Part shown: positions 24,201-36,519 of the stretch, one piece after another
Layout: each line of letters opens with the position of its first letter
Position numbering within the stretch: position 1 is the stretch's first letter
DNA from: Parelaphostrongylus tenuis
Taxonomy: Eukaryota > Nematoda > Chromadorea > Rhabditida > Metastrongylidae
NCBI GenBank assembly: GCA_019055375.1
Contig: JAHQIW010001160.1
Coordinates: 122,832 to 186,831 of the forward strand
Direction of reading: 5' to 3'
Length of the DNA stretch: 64,000 bases
Notes under the pieces: model-generated
Database searches by the model: none
What the model was told of the DNA's origin: nothing
What the model saw: only the letters and a program-made list of their open reading frames with translations
Made by a program: the position numbers and the translations under genes

Positions 24201-27200
24201 TCATCTCAAGCGATGTTGAATGGATACGAGTGCATGGCACATCCCTTAAAGATTGAAGTGCTAAGAGTTTGATCCTTGCTTTATACCGTTTAGAGATTCA
24301 AAGAGCGTATTTCCACTGAAAAATGACTGCGTAATCGTGCTTAAAAAATTTGGAGTAAAGAAAAGATGAAAAAATGGAGGAAGCATCAGAAAAGCTTTCA
24401 ACGTAGGTTCTCTTTGTCCTCCGAATGGAAACTTGAATTGTTCCATCTTATCCACTGTTTTCAAACTTCACTATAAACATTCAATATAAGCTGTTAGAAT
24501 GCTTAAAGCCTTACCGAGATTGTAACGTCAGAGCCGTACAAGTGTTTTAAAGGTAATGCCCTCTTCATCAGTGGCCCACGCTCCACAGAGTCTTACTTTG
24601 TAGCAGGGAGAGAGATGAACGTGGTGATAGCACAACATACAATGACACTGTGTTATCACCAATTTTTCAGTCGATAGATTACGGCTGGTAGATACAAATA
24701 CAGCCAGACTGTAGCCCATCTCCCGCAGATGAAGAGGTCGACGCCTCCGAATAACGTGTATGGCTCTGACGTAACAACTTCGGTAAAGCTTGAACATTCT
24801 AATAAATTATACTGAATATTCATTGCGAGGTTCAAAAACAATACATGAGATAGATTAGGATTTCGGCTTCTATGTCATCAGTATGAGGTCGGATTCGTTG
24901 TTTTCCTACTTCTGCTTCTGATTTTGGCTCAACACCACCTTCTAATCAACTAGTAGGAAGCCCAGCCATGGATCCTTCGCCGAAACCCATTCATTGGAAG
25001 AAACGGCATTATGAAGATCTGCAGAAACCTTTGCAAGGCTAGGTCAGGAACCAATGAATATTATATGCACGGCCAGCAATATACCATTTGGGACCATTTG
25101 GAATATGTGCTGGGGTCCGCACAACTAGTGGAGACGGAAAATCTAATTATCTAAGTAAATAAGTAAGAGATGGATTAATTTACTGTTTGAGACAAAGTTC
25201 GTTCAAACATTGGTATAGAAAAGCTCCAAAACGAGTGCATTCTTTTATTATGCCAGCATCAATCCGCTTTTTTCATTAGTTTTTTGATTTAAATGACCCG
25301 TCGTCACATTTACTCTGTGAATCAGAGCAGTTCTTGCATTTAATACTCTTAACCGCATTCGTAGTTGTTGCTTATGTGCTTCTACTTCTTTATGAAAACG
25401 TACAATGATGGTTGAATCGCTTCCGATGAAATTTTGGGTACGGTCGGGCTAAGGCGTTCTCACGTGATTTCTAAAAGAGTTTGGAGGAGGGGTTTAAGGT
25501 AGCACTTTACTTCCTAGAAGCATGGATTACCAACATTACGTTGTCTTCCCTAGTATAGTGTGAGTTTTTGCACTTTACGAAAATGAAACAACGAAAAGAA
25601 GTTGGCGATGTACCTGCACAAGATATTTTAACTGTTGTTTCATCGATAACGAGGTGTTACCATTAGAGTGGCGACTTATCAACTTCAACTTCACATAAAT
25701 TATCGTATACATGATTATCATTAGGCATGGAATAACGGATGAATGGATAGTGACTAACTGAAAATCTTGCTTTATCGATCTAACGATGTTTGTTCGTTAT
25801 AGAAATATTTCTTCATTGTGGAATAACTCTCCAACTACTATTTCTCTTTTTTTCTCCTTTTTTCTATACTCGCAAGATGAATGAAACCCCAAAGAACTAT
25901 GTGCCAATAAGGCGAACTTTTTGCGGCGTGGGGAATTCTCGTTATTTTGCACTTGTTCTTCCCGTCCTTGATTTCACTCTAATTTTTATTCAAATTGTAA
26001 TGTATTTACTTCTACTTACATTTTGATAGTGAAGACGATAGCGATTGGCATAAGTGCAGTTATACCAGAAATAAAAATCTGAAATACTAACGAAATAATC
26101 TGATAACGATGTAACATGTTTTGAGCCGTTAGGTCTAGTGCTATACATGTAACTGTTTCCTCCTACTGGGACTCATCAGTAGCACCCTCTTTCGGTTCAA
26201 CCGATCCCCCAAGGTTGAATAATCTCTATGAATGCAACGACGCCGAATAATGAATGAACTCAACTCGGATGACAATTATTAATTTATTATTATTATTAAT
26301 TATTATCATTGATTAGTGATTGTGCTACTAATAAATCCCAATAGGACAAAACACATGCCTGTATAGCACTAGACCTAACAGCTCAAAAATGTTACATCCT
26401 TATCAGATTATATCATTTTGAGCGGGTCTATAAAAAACGGTCGATAGAAAGCTATTGATGAAGTTTAACTAGACGAGGATAATGAATGATCAAACAGAAT
26501 TCTTTTTATTTAACCGCTTTCAGCGGTGGTATGATGTCGTAGATATACCCAATAATGTAGAGTGATGTGCAGAACTCTTGCGTCTGCCGTAACTCGAACC
26601 CGCAATTCACCCCTCCTTTGGCACGCGCTCTATCCAGTTGCACTACCGACGCCTGGTTTACCAGCACTCTTTCTACGCTACTCAGGTTGGATTTGTTGCT
26701 GGCAGATAAATGGGTCGCAGGATATTCATAAATATTTCTCAATTGATAAGTTAACAAGATTCCTTTCATATATTATTGAAAAAGGCAGTAGTAGGACGAA
26801 CATGCTTAGAATAATAGCTTACGAACATTTTGCCGAGAATTCCTTAAGACATCCGAAAATATTCGATAAAGCTATCAGCAGAAACACATAGATCCATACG
26901 ACCGCGCAAATTCTGAAGTAGAAGCTCCTGTATATTATCTACCCTAGCTGGTGCCATAATACGATTCACAGTGAATTAATAATCATAGAAGTAAAGAGTA
27001 GGAGCAATGAAAGTAGGCGGATTGTTTGGCGTGAGCCCACATTTTTGTTCCACGAGTCGTAAAAAGTCTGTCATGGAAGTCTGGATACATGAATAACAGA
27101 AATCGATTAGTGGTAAGTAATAAGGAGAACATGAATATTCCATTAAACGCAACTCCCTGGAATGCAAGCGGCACATAGTATAGGATGACACTGCTGCCCA

Positions 27201-30200
27201 TATACTAAAAATGCAATATTATACATTTTAATTAGACAATTAGTACCACATTTATCAACATTTAGCGTGTATAGCGTCATGGTTATAAGTTCTCTTTGAT
27301 ACGGAATCGTTCAATCGTTTGGTCATATGCTTCGGATTCACCAAGCTTTCTATCATTCCGGTTTCTCCTAATTAGTGTCAAATTGTCTGACAGAATGCAT
27401 ATCAACATGGCACACTGGTACAGTACCGCAAGCACTCCATCACTGGTTAGTAATGCCCTACAATAATTGAATGTATAATCTGATAACATATCCTTAGCCT
27501 ATTATGGGGCCTTTTATGGTACTTATATAGTGCTGGACACGTGTTTCCGCATTACAGCCTCATCAGTACCACGGTGCCTATCAGTTCACCCAGTCTCTTT
27601 CACTGCGATAAACTCCATACATATAAGGCAGTTGACTATATATTAAAAATTACCGCTTGTCCCGTGATAGATTCCTTCATATGTAGAGGGTTTATCCTGC
27701 GCAAGAGATTGGCTGAAGCGAAAGGCGCCCTGCTTATAGCAAACCTCCCAAGGGAGCTTTGATATCTTCCCTGAAATTACTTGATAATTTAGACAACGCA
27801 GATGGTCCATGACTTTAGAGAACAAACAGTATCACAGAGGTTCGAGGACCCGGACAGAGAATGATCCAAGTGGCGAGGGCGGCACCAGCTGCCACCAACC
27901 TCAGCAGTCGGTTCGATCGCCGGACATCATCCGAACGTTGTCTGACATCACACGGACCACCTCACCTCAATACATTATCGATCCATTATTGCTTTCTTCA
28001 CACAAACTCGTTGTCGTGTATCTAATTGCTCATAAGGTTGCATTCGTACAACTGTCAGATGAACTCAATAGAACTGTAAGCGGAACATATCACTTACATG
28101 GCGGAGCAAATTCACTTAGGCTATGCTGGCTCATCACCGCGGTTAAGGGTCTGCCCATATACAATCAGTAGTGACCCCACTGCTATCGCGATATACTCAC
28201 CCACTGAATCCCGCCGCCGGCGCTTGTACTCCGGGGCGAACATAGCAACCCTGAACGGACTCCGCCGCCTAATCATGCTCCGTCAATAACAACATTCATG
28301 ATATCGTCACACGACAATACATCTCATTCAGTCATACTCACATAAACATGCATCTCAATCACGTACATATTATTATTTTAGTAATGCATGTATAGTATAG
28401 GTTGTTTGGTGCTACCAAGTTGTTTGCACCACGCCAAGTTTGGTTCCGTCCCATTGTTTAGTATGACTCATATTAAGGATTTCAACTTTGTGCTCTTCTC
28501 CGTTACAAGACACAAGTTGGCAGAAAATTAATCGATCACAGACAAAAGCTCGAACCGCGGATCTGGAAATGAAACGAGTCACTTCCAAGGGCAGAAGCCG
28601 CCGCAACTTGGAAGTACAACGCGTGACAGCAAAAGGGTCAGTGCACTGCTAAGGACAATCCAACCATCTTTGGATATCGATCTGATCACTGCCCGACTCA
28701 GTACAGGTACCAAACAATAAAACCACTGACTGAACCCACACATATAAATTAGGGCGTCGGCTACAAACCTTTGCTACAGTGCTACTCATGAGGCTGTAAT
28801 GTCTAAGTACTTGTCTAGCACTGTACAAGTGTCATAGCAGGCCTCATGATAGGCTCATAATAGGCTGCTATCAGGTTGTATATTGTGTTGAACGCGATCC
28901 CTAAAACCGTTGAGTAAGAGGAATAATTGAATAATTGCAACTTTTGACACGAAACGATTATAATAAATTGCTGTTCTTCATACAAATAATTCACCTGTAC
29001 TCCTGTGAGAATCATCGGAAAGGCAGCATAAAGATCCACTAGAAGTGCACACAAATCACACCACATCAGTTGTACTATGATCAAGTAGAAATTGTTCTCT
29101 CGAAAGACATTCCAGCTCTTAAAATTGCATTAAATACAGATCAAAACAAGCTCTTTGCGAAACAATTAAACGTCCAAACCTTCAAACATTTGGTAACTGT
29201 CAATAACTCACCATGTACCGTTAAAAGCATTATAAAACATTTTATTAGGTTTCACATTTTCAAATATACTCAGAGTGAAGTAACAATCTTTAGCTGGCAG
29301 AGTCTGTCTAGTGAGGAGTCATTGTTTCGCAAGCTAACGTAAAGGGGGATAGAAGCAAAAATCTGCAGAGCAAAATGAGGAAAAAGTAAGGTCGGTTTCC
29401 TGGTCATGAGAATGTCAGTGAAACCTTCGTTCAGGAGCGGCGACCTGACCGCCTCATCCCAATGAAGAAAATAAATCAATGTGAATAAGTCTTCGATTGT
29501 TCTTTACTCCGCGGAGTTTCTCACATGTTTTTAACTCAGATGTCCATAGTTTCCTTCAGAATCTGACTGGAATAAAATAAAAAATAAAAAAGGTCTTGTC
29601 ACGAGTGTGTATATTCCGCGGATAATACAGTTGTGAGAAATGCAGTTTGACAACGACCATCGCATCAGTCCCACAGTGGGTCTTTTATTTCCTATATGAT
29701 AAGCCTCCACAAGACGAATAGGAGTCAAATGAAGAAAAAGACGTTCTTGTGCACGCTTCCTTGACAGGCGGGTGATAGGAACTGTCAGTTTTCTTTTCAC
29801 TTCACAGACAAGTGACTAAAAGTCGCTTCCAATAAGCACTATGACTTCTTTATCAATGATCGGTTGACTATCGGTGAAAACATACTCCCCACAGCTTATG
29901 AAGAAAAATGGCTAAATACAAGGTATTTTTTGTCAGATGGAGACAAAGGAAAACTCGATCCCATTCACAGGACAAGAGATTTTCATCAGAGTGATACTAA
30001 TCATTAGAAAGCTCGACTTTCTGCCTAGCGAGATATGTGACCATTTTCGAAAAAGACCCTTTCATAATGTTTCTGCGAAAGAAAACTTTGTATTTCACAC
30101 ACGCATTTTTCTTGCTAGACAGAGTTCATTTTTTAGACTACTGGCAATAAGTCGATAGCGCAAGATTTGAAGATTTCAACAGTATGTTTATTTCCTCGAA

Positions 30201-32256
30201 TGATCGTTTCTTTGCAATGTAGCAGAGAAACTATGACTGATTCACGCCGGTGACCATGCTGTTTTCTGATTGATCTACGATGAAAGGGTGAAAAGAGTGC
30301 AGGGGAACACCGCGATTTCAACACGGCAATCGATTGATGACTCTCCGTCGGGTCAAATGTGAAATGCGTCATTTGTTTTGAATGATTACTTACACTCTTA
30401 TGGAAAGTTCTTGCCGAGCGAATGGGTCGAATATTTAATTATCGCCGTCTTACGGAAAAGACTCAATACCGAAGAAATCTGAGTCCTATGCAAAAATCTG
30501 GACATGAGGCGTAAGCTGAATCTGCGTGTCACCTTTTCCAGGGACACGTGCTAACCACTGCACTATCGAGTTTCTGCTCTGCTGTCATTCTACCTGCGAT
30601 ACAAGGTATCGCAAGTGAAAGCAACTAACCGTCATCATCTAGTACTGAAAAAGTGTGACAGCAGAGTAGGAGCATCGCTAATGCAGTCAATATCACTCGC
30701 CTTTGCAATGTTGAGGCATCTGTTGAACTCTCGCGTCAGGCTCAAAGCTTTTCAAATCAACAGCAACCAATATTCTGAGAAACTATTTTCTTTCGGCTCC
30801 TCTATGTCAGACTTGTACACATTAATCATTTATGACTAACACGAGGTCGACAGAGAATTCCATTTGACTAATGCTTACATATAACAGCTGAGTAATGATA
30901 CCCTCTAATGTGACGTTGATTTGTCATACCGAGATTGAGGAGAAGTTGAATTTGGAATATTATTACATCTTCTCTTGTGTCGTTATTGATACTGCTTCAC
31001 AATGAGTTGTTTAGCAAGGAACAAATATCCTTTAAAGGACGTTCACTTCCGAGTAAGGCTGCTTCATTTGTGAAGTGGTCCACTAGATTATATCAATGTG
31101 AATACGAATTCCCACATCGGAGGAAAAGAGAACTGTAGACAATCAAGTGGGTCAATTCGGCCGTGGTGCGGGCAAGTGCGACAAAATGCTAGCCGAATGA
31201 AGCCTTTATTGCATTCATAACAGCTCATTTAAAAAATTAGCATTCAAGTCTCTATCAAGTAAGGAACGGGTTCCTTCGAGACCACCGCTTTCGCTTTTAA
31301 TCGGTTTCCAACTAAATGGCGCTAATTGGTGGAGTTTGGCTATACATAATGTGCTGTTCTCACGTTAGAATAGAAACCTGAGGTAATGTGTGAGATCACA
31401 CACTATAACAGTGCATTCGTCTTCGCTGCTCATTCACACATTTCAAAATGTATTTGAAATGTCTTTGGAGTTTTGGCGGTTGCCATTTATACTCCGGTGC
31501 TAACTTTTTTTCTGCAAAATCCTCTCCACCTAATTGATAGGGAGGATGAAAAATCACATGGCGTTGAACGCACAGTCTAAAATCCAGTGCCAGGAGTATC
31601 CAGTGTCTCTCAACAAGAGAAAGGACTTGGAGTTATGACCTAAGTCAGCATCAGAAACGAGGAATGCTGCTCTATATGTCAGGCTATTAAGTATTAGGTA
31701 GGCTGTGTGCATAGTGGGCAATAACGAACTTCAATGAGCGAGAACCAGAACCGCCGATATTTTCCAAGAAGCCGGGTACACAAGAAGTAAAGCCACCTCG
31801 CGATTACTAGATTTTTTCTTGAAACTTCGGAAGAAATTTTTTTCGTCTATTTATATCTATTTTATTATTATTTATTTATTATTCCCTTTCTTTATTTACA
31901 ATTTATGATGCCCTTAGAAGTAAGGACATGGAAAATCAAGTTGACTAGAATTCTAAGATTTTTATTAGGAGCAAAAAACACTGAATTGGCAGCAAAACTC
32001 CTTCGCAATCTGAAGCTTTTATGAAATAGTGATAAAAAGAAGACGACAAAAATAAAGAGTTTTGGTCTGCGCAATATGTAACTTCGGGTCATACAACATA
32101 CAAATAAAACAGAACTGAATATAAGTCATTTACATGTGTACTTACCGAGAAAAGGGTAAATCCAAGTAACATGTATAGAACGAGGCCACATATGACCGGT
32201 AGAAGGACGAGGAGCGACCCTAATAGGCGCAAACCAAACGTAGCTTCAACAGACAT
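21221..32256 (-). CDS. srx/srt-like 7TM chemoreceptor gene (seven exons recognised, one apparently missing)
   Basis: Nematode chemosensory-type G-protein-coupled receptor, a membrane protein likely of sensory neurons. Exons on the minus strand, all phase-consistent: 32146-32256 (start ATG, TM1, LLGSLLVLLPVICGLVLY, donor GTAAGT); 28995-29117 (TM2, NNFYLIIVQLMWCDLCALL); 27041-27204 (TM3 ending in NRFLLFMYP, donor GTGGGC); 26823-26912 (TM4, ICAVVWIYVFLLIALSN); 26020-26078 (TM5, ISGITALMPIAIVF); 23325-23427 (third loop, VVLRVFITNWLLQ); 21221-21493 (TM6-TM7, NNIVTPIVLFSFNNEVRQ, stop TAG). About 305 residues are found. Oddities: TM4 ends in phase 2 but TM5 starts in phase 0, so a short extracellular-loop exon is missing between them, where a SINE and a ribozyme repeat have inserted. 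The 23325 exon is followed by AT instead of GT. It may be a recent pseudogene. Family choice between srx and srt is uncertain. Confidence 0.65.
22240..22690 (+). repeat. Dispersed repeat, second long copy
   Basis: More decayed copy of the element at 20243-20760, with the same block order: AGCTTGAATCTCTGGCTACAG, TCTTAGCCAATCGTTTCATA, a run of CCACCCCCC, GTGATTACTAATAGTCT. It lies in the last large intron of the receptor gene at 21.2-32.3 kb, antisense to it. Confidence 0.45.
23530..24040 (+). repeat. Tandem hammerhead repeat, two units of 306 bp (subfamily A)
   Basis: Two hammerhead motifs in the same orientation are spaced exactly 306 bp apart, with cores CTGATGA at 23578-23584 and 23884-23890. 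Both have stem II GAC/GTC around TG(C/T)CAAG. Unit 1 has AAAA for GAAA. Stem I (CAUGA/UCAGG) pairs 4 of 5 and includes an A-U where the intact copy has G-C. Unit 2 has GAAG and a GUG triplet, which a hammerhead cannot cleave. Between them lie a conserved hairpin (ACTGTCCA 23764-23771 with TGGGCAGT 23793-23800) and the ACCAGCCAAGA block. The element sits in an intron of the 21.2-32.3 kb receptor gene, antisense. Confidence 0.75.
26085..26445. repeat. Hammerhead-bearing inverted repeat (subfamily C)
   Basis: Arms at about 26085-26190 and 26320-26440 are inverted copies around an AT-rich centre with a TTATTATTATTAA run. Each arm holds a hammerhead motif: minus strand 26138-26185 (nearly intact, separate entry) and plus strand 26322-26369. 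The plus-strand copy has stem I GTGCTA/TAGCAC 6 of 6 and a 3-bp stem III (ACA/TGT), but core CTAATAA and box AAAA, so all departures from consensus in the core are G-to-A. Outer ends carry the TTTTGAGC..GGTCT box seen in the other subfamilies. Confidence 0.75.
26138..26185 (-). ncRNA. Type I hammerhead ribozyme motif (subfamily C), nearly intact
   Basis: Minus strand: stem I GUGCUA (26185-26180) pairs perfectly with UAGCAC (26143-26138). The core CUGAUGA is intact. Stem II GUCC/GGAG has three of four pairs (the closing pair is G-G). The box GAAA is intact. Stem III ACA/UGU has a six-base loop, and the cleavage triplet is GUA. Predicted cleavage is between 26144 and 26143. It lies in sense orientation within the TM4-TM5 interval of the receptor gene on the same strand. 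Confidence 0.75.
26505..26676 (-). mobile_element. tRNA-derived SINE, copy B
   Basis: On the minus strand: an AAGAGTGCTGGTAAACCAGG lead, a tRNA-like head (box A near GTAGTGCAACTGGATAG, box B GGGTTCGAGTTACGG), then the body TGCACATCACTCTACATTAT, TGGGTATATCTACGACATCA and TACCACCGCTGAAAGCGGTT, ending in AAATAAAAAG. It aligns over about 170 bp with copy C at 51838-52017. SINEs of this type are transcribed by RNA polymerase III from boxes A and B and mobilised by a partner LINE. Inserted in the receptor gene between the TM4 and TM5 exons. Confidence 0.75.
27500..27610 (-). ncRNA. Hammerhead-like repeat (subfamily B), decayed
   Basis: Minus strand: core CUGAUGA (27566-27560) and GAAA box (27547-27544) intact, stem II GGC.UGUAAU.GCG with one broken pair, stem III ACACGUGU, cleavage triplet GUC. 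Stem I pairs only at four of six positions. It lies in sense orientation in an intron of the 21.2-32.3 kb receptor gene. Confidence 0.6.
28778..28822 (+). ncRNA. Hammerhead-like motif (subfamily B), decayed core
   Basis: Stem I is perfect over 7 bp (AGUGCUA 28778-28784 with UAGCACU 28816-28822) and the GUC triplet is present, but the core reads CUCAUGA and the GAAA box reads UAAG. The stem II segment GGCUGUAAUGUC matches the subfamily B copy at 27.5 kb. Inactive by inspection. Confidence 0.55.
29935..30130 (+). repeat. Copy of the ~200-bp dispersed repeat
   Basis: Matches 1155-1375 and 20243-20450: GGAGACAAAGGAAAACTCGA start, AGTGATACTAATCATTAGAA, GCTCGACTTTCTGCCTAGCG, CATTTTCGAAAAAGACCCTT and the TTCTTGCTAGACAGAG end. 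Confidence 0.5.
30490..30600 (-). mobile_element. tRNA-derived SINE head, decayed
   Basis: Minus strand shows the box A-like ATAGTGCAGTGGTTAGCACG, then CCTGGAAAAGGTGACACGC, close to copy C (CAACTAGTTAGCACG...GAAAAGGTGAAAT). The T-arm and body are not convincing, so this is a partial copy. Confidence 0.45.
31550..31830 (+). mobile_element. RTE retrotransposon fragment (C-terminal region)
   Basis: Shares with the RTE copy at 12.24-12.5 kb the order GAACGCACAGTC, TGCCAGGAGTATCC, TCTCAACAAGAGAAAGGACT, a TCAGCATCAGAAACGA block and GGTAGGCTGTG. No frame stays open. Dead fragment lying in the first intron of the receptor gene at 21.2-32.3 kb, antisense. Confidence 0.65.
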
Positions 32257-32259
32257 TTT

Positions 32260-34150
32260 CAGAACAATGGTACAACATCACGCTTTCCTAAATAGTAACA
32301 ACACCCGTAAGAGACGGACTCGAGGTTCAACTTTCACTTACAATTTGGCTATAAATCGCGTGATTTCCACCTCTAGGAAGCAAATAACTCTACTAATATT
32401 GTAGTGCCAACTGCATTCAGTTCCTAGTTGGGGTTGGAGCGGCAGCACTGCGACTAAAAGCTCTACATTGGAATTTATATAGTGAGTTTTCGAATAAAGA
32501 ACATATTAGAATCTGCTCACTCTACTACGCTATGCAAGTCTTAGTATCTTTGATGGCCGATCTTCTTGCATAGGTACTTTGGCTGATGAATAATTTATTT
32601 CAATAAACGAGCAATCAATAGCCCATAACACAACCTTCAAACGTAAACATTACAATAGTAATATCAAAGCAATATATATGCAATTATAACGCAATATCAT
32701 ATGACGATTAAGTAATAGGAATTGCGATGCGATGCGATATAATGGTAGAGTAACGGAAATCCGTAATAGAGAAAAAGTAGGAGAGCCTCTCGAGTAAAAA
32801 GATGAGCGGAGAGATAAATTTGTTCACACGAGTAGATAAGAATGATAAATGCAAGTGGACTGCCAGCACCAGCGCTGAATAATCTATTTTGAATTTTGCG
32901 GTTGCAGTCAACGGTCGTGAAGGGTGACACCATGCGGGCAAAGGGAGGAATGTTGTCATGCACGTTCAATGGAGGCTGGACTGAAGGGAGGATCCAGTGG
33001 ATTCGTATACAGACGGGCCATTGGGGTTGACGTGTTTAAGGGAGGTGATTTAATATAGAACTGGATGCTTTGTTCTCGGTGACGGGTCACGTATAGTTCA
33101 TTATAAAGCTCCGCGGCATGGTGGAGGAGAAAGGGATACCCTGCTCCACTACACTACCGACCGCCCCAGACGATCACACAATACGGTACGACAGTGTTCA
33201 ACGACAACAATATACAAGTGATCATGGCAGGTCGTTGGATGAACTTCGCATAGTGGACGGTTGACTAGCTTTCCTTAGTAGCACGACCGAAGGAACCCAA
33301 ACTCGATTGCTCGCAGTGTGGATACCTAAATGGTCGACACCGTTAATTAGCAATCAGAAGCCGGACAAGTAGAAAAAATAGCAAGAAAGCCTTGCGGATG
33401 TTGATACAGCACTATCGAACCCCTAACTCTGCAGTATTTTTGGTCTTTTCTTAATCTATTCGTTAGCTGAACATCAGGTTCCCGATTTGCTCGCATCTCA
33501 GTATCTTTGTAAAGTTCTTCGTGGTTCTTTGCCTTATAAAAATATTCGGGAAGTATATAAAAGTCCAAAATGAGTCAAAGGTTTTCTTTAAGTTGAAAAA
33601 CTGTGGCAGACCAACCCCTTGTATTCTCATAACATATCACATAGACTTCTTTTGTCTTATCAATGTGATCTACCACAATGACTTCCTGTCTACTCAGTAG
33701 CTGTCCTTCCTCAAGTATTCTGCCGATTTTAGAGTGAAATGACTTAAGTGAGGACTTTTTTCACAATTTCAGCTTGAAAATGTTGAATGACCGACACCTT
33801 TTCTCCGTTCGTGATGTTGATAAATTCATTTTTGTAACACCCGGTGAATGATTTTTAAAAATCTCACTCAAAGGCATTTCTGGAATTTTTTTCATTTAAC
33901 GATCAGCTTTCTCAGCTTCTCGCAAGAGATACAGTGTTGGGTGGATGCGTTGGTGTGATTCCTCCAAAGAGTATGGGATGATGGCAAAATTAATCATACA
34001 AAACCTTTGATATACACTATGATATAGGCGTTTCGTCATGGTACTCTCTATCGCCAAACTATAAGGCTCATCAGTGAGACTTTTGAAGTCGTGAGTTATG
34101 TAAATAGTCTCGGTCGTAATGATAAACTCCGCCTATCTCTTGTCACATTC
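32260..34150. other. No recognisable gene
   Basis: Upstream flank of the receptor gene. Short open frames only, including a charged 73-codon minus-strand frame at 33347-33568 that I cannot place. No TATA-like or trans-splice signal convinced me just upstream of the start at 32256. Confidence 0.4.
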
Positions 34151-34470
34151 CTTCCGTTCCGATCAGCGAATCGGTTTAATTCGTAGGGTTCTTTATAATA
34201 TGGCGTTGATCCGGCGTATTTCTGTGTTCAATCATATTGCTAGAGTATTTCAATGGTCAACTTAATGAATGTACAGTCTTTTCTGTTGAAACTCTTTGAG
34301 TCCGTGGGAGAGAACCTTTTCGTCTTCAACTTTTTCATAGAGTGATTGCGGTGAAGAATGACCAAGAAAATGGTTTAAGTCAGTATTGATACACCGCCTT
34401 AGCAGTACACGCTCGATTAAATGTTTCCAGTTCCTTGAATGAAGCAAAATCCATGGGCCAAAGCCTTGTT
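34150..34470 (-). mobile_element. RTE endonuclease relic
   Basis: A 61-codon minus-strand frame contains SLYEKVEDEKVLSHGLKEFQ, resembling the YAPTSS.EEVE..FY..L region of RTE apurinic-type endonucleases, as in the fragment at 59.8-60.2 kb. Only about 100 residues of the domain can be traced. Confidence 0.5.
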
Positions 34471-36519
34471 AACTGGGCGCCAGCACCTCGGACTCTTCTA
34501 TTGCTGTTTACATTGAGGAATAATTCTTCTTTAGGTGAAATTGGTAACTGCGTGTCCTTCTCAACCAGACAATTAACTTGGTACTTTATTCTTTATCCTT
34601 GCATTATGAAATCATGTACGAAACATTCGAATGCAAGTGAACGCGCATCAAAGGTACATATCGCCATCTTTATTCATTAAGAACTTGACACCCTTTTTGG
34701 GATCATCGTACTCAACTCTTATACCGTAAACTTCTTTGATGTGAAAAAAATCATAACGGATTTCCACAGTGTCCGTAGTATGATGCCCACGTAAAGCTTG
34801 CTGATTTCTGGGCATACAAAGTCTGAATATACTGACGAGTATCTTGGCAGTCTCCCAGAGTGTGAGATCTCACTTGTTGGCAGCTACTTTTTACCTCCTC
34901 TCAGTACCTCTCCCAGTAATTTAAAATCAGGCCTCGGCTAATTTGATTTGTAAATATAAAGGAGACATGAATAAAATCGGTGCATTGAAAGAACAATGAG
35001 TTCATGTATGCAGTGTAATCTTAAGCAAAGTAATTCAACGAGCACATTTTTGCGTAATATTAGGAGTGAGAAGTAAGGAATTTCTCTCAATTTGTGCTAA
35101 TACACATCACGGATAAGTTGGATAAGACATACAATCGATGCAAAGAATTAGTAGAAATCTCTAGGTAAAAAGAACTGTCATGGAGAAAATTTTATCGAGT
35201 CATAGCATGGCGTCACAACGCGACAGACCAGTTTTCGCTCAACCTTATGAGCTTGAAATTCATTGAAATTATTTTTACATAATTCTTTCCAATTAGCGCA
35301 ACAGAAATAGCAACGCTGTGCCAAAAGTGTAAAATTCTATGCGCATTGCTCTATGTTCTTAATTGAACAAGTCATATTCAGCTTATATCGCCTCCTCGTC
35401 TTGTTGGCAATAAGCGGCTACTCAAATACAGACTGAAAAAAATTATAATTTCATATTGCTTTCATTCATTAGAATATAACGATACCGTAATCATAGTTGT
35501 TATTGAACTACAGCTGTAAATTTAAATTATTGTGACTGAAAGTTGCTTAGCAAAATATAACTTCATTATATGTCAACTAATTTAATATCGACTGCTGGAG
35601 AATGAAACAAACAGCCATGAGTACACAATCATACAACTGTTCTGCACAAAACGATATTGATGAGTGAAATTCTTTATTCGAATGAGATGATGATGACTCG
35701 CATCGTCAGAATGAACGACGTCTACAACCCACTAGACTCATTCTTGGAGCGCCGGAACCAGCCAAATAAAAGTTCTATAACTACTTCGTATAACTTAGCA
35801 ATGAAAAAAGGTACATTAATATTTTGAACCCAGGTAAAATGATAATATATTGAAAACATTTTCTTCAAATTTTCAATACAATCTCCTACCATTATCATTT
35901 ATAATCGCAGTTTAATGAGGCAGTGTTGATAATTATTCTGTTTATGAGTTTTAAGACTACTCTGTAGTATGAGCAAATTCCATCGAGACGTTTTCTGAAA
36001 AGACAACATGCCCTCTTTTCTTCAATTCGGTTTCTTGAGCTCTCAATTTAAATAACATGGATATTCTCAAAATTTTATCTCGAACGTCAAAAGGCTTAGA
36101 ACATATCCTTATCAGCTTGAAGCCAAATTCCTTGAACATGCTTAATAATTTTGTATAGGCTTATGCATAGCTGCAACCTTATATACTGAACAATAACTTT
36201 CACAGCAATGTTCCAGCGTAGCCATCAATTGAAGTATCCACGTATTGAAGGTTATCCAATTGAAATTGCAATAGGTTAACTTATAGAAGAATACTACTGA
36301 GATAATCATAGTAAAAACTGATCGTTCTTACGTCGCACATGGTGGCGGGACGTTATTCCACGTGACAAATTATCGATGTGAATCAACTCTAAGACAAATG
36401 TTTAGTACATTTCCAAAAGGTCATTTCAAAAGAAAAAGGTCCTGATTCACAGATGAGTGCTCAGAAAGTAGAAGGAGTTTTGCTAAATTTTGTATAAAAA
36501 AAGATGTTTTGCTCTGATA
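34470..36519. other. No recognisable gene
   Basis: AT-rich non-coding sequence. A minus-strand frame at 35957-36139 is free of stops but has no family resemblance or splice support. Confidence 0.4.
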
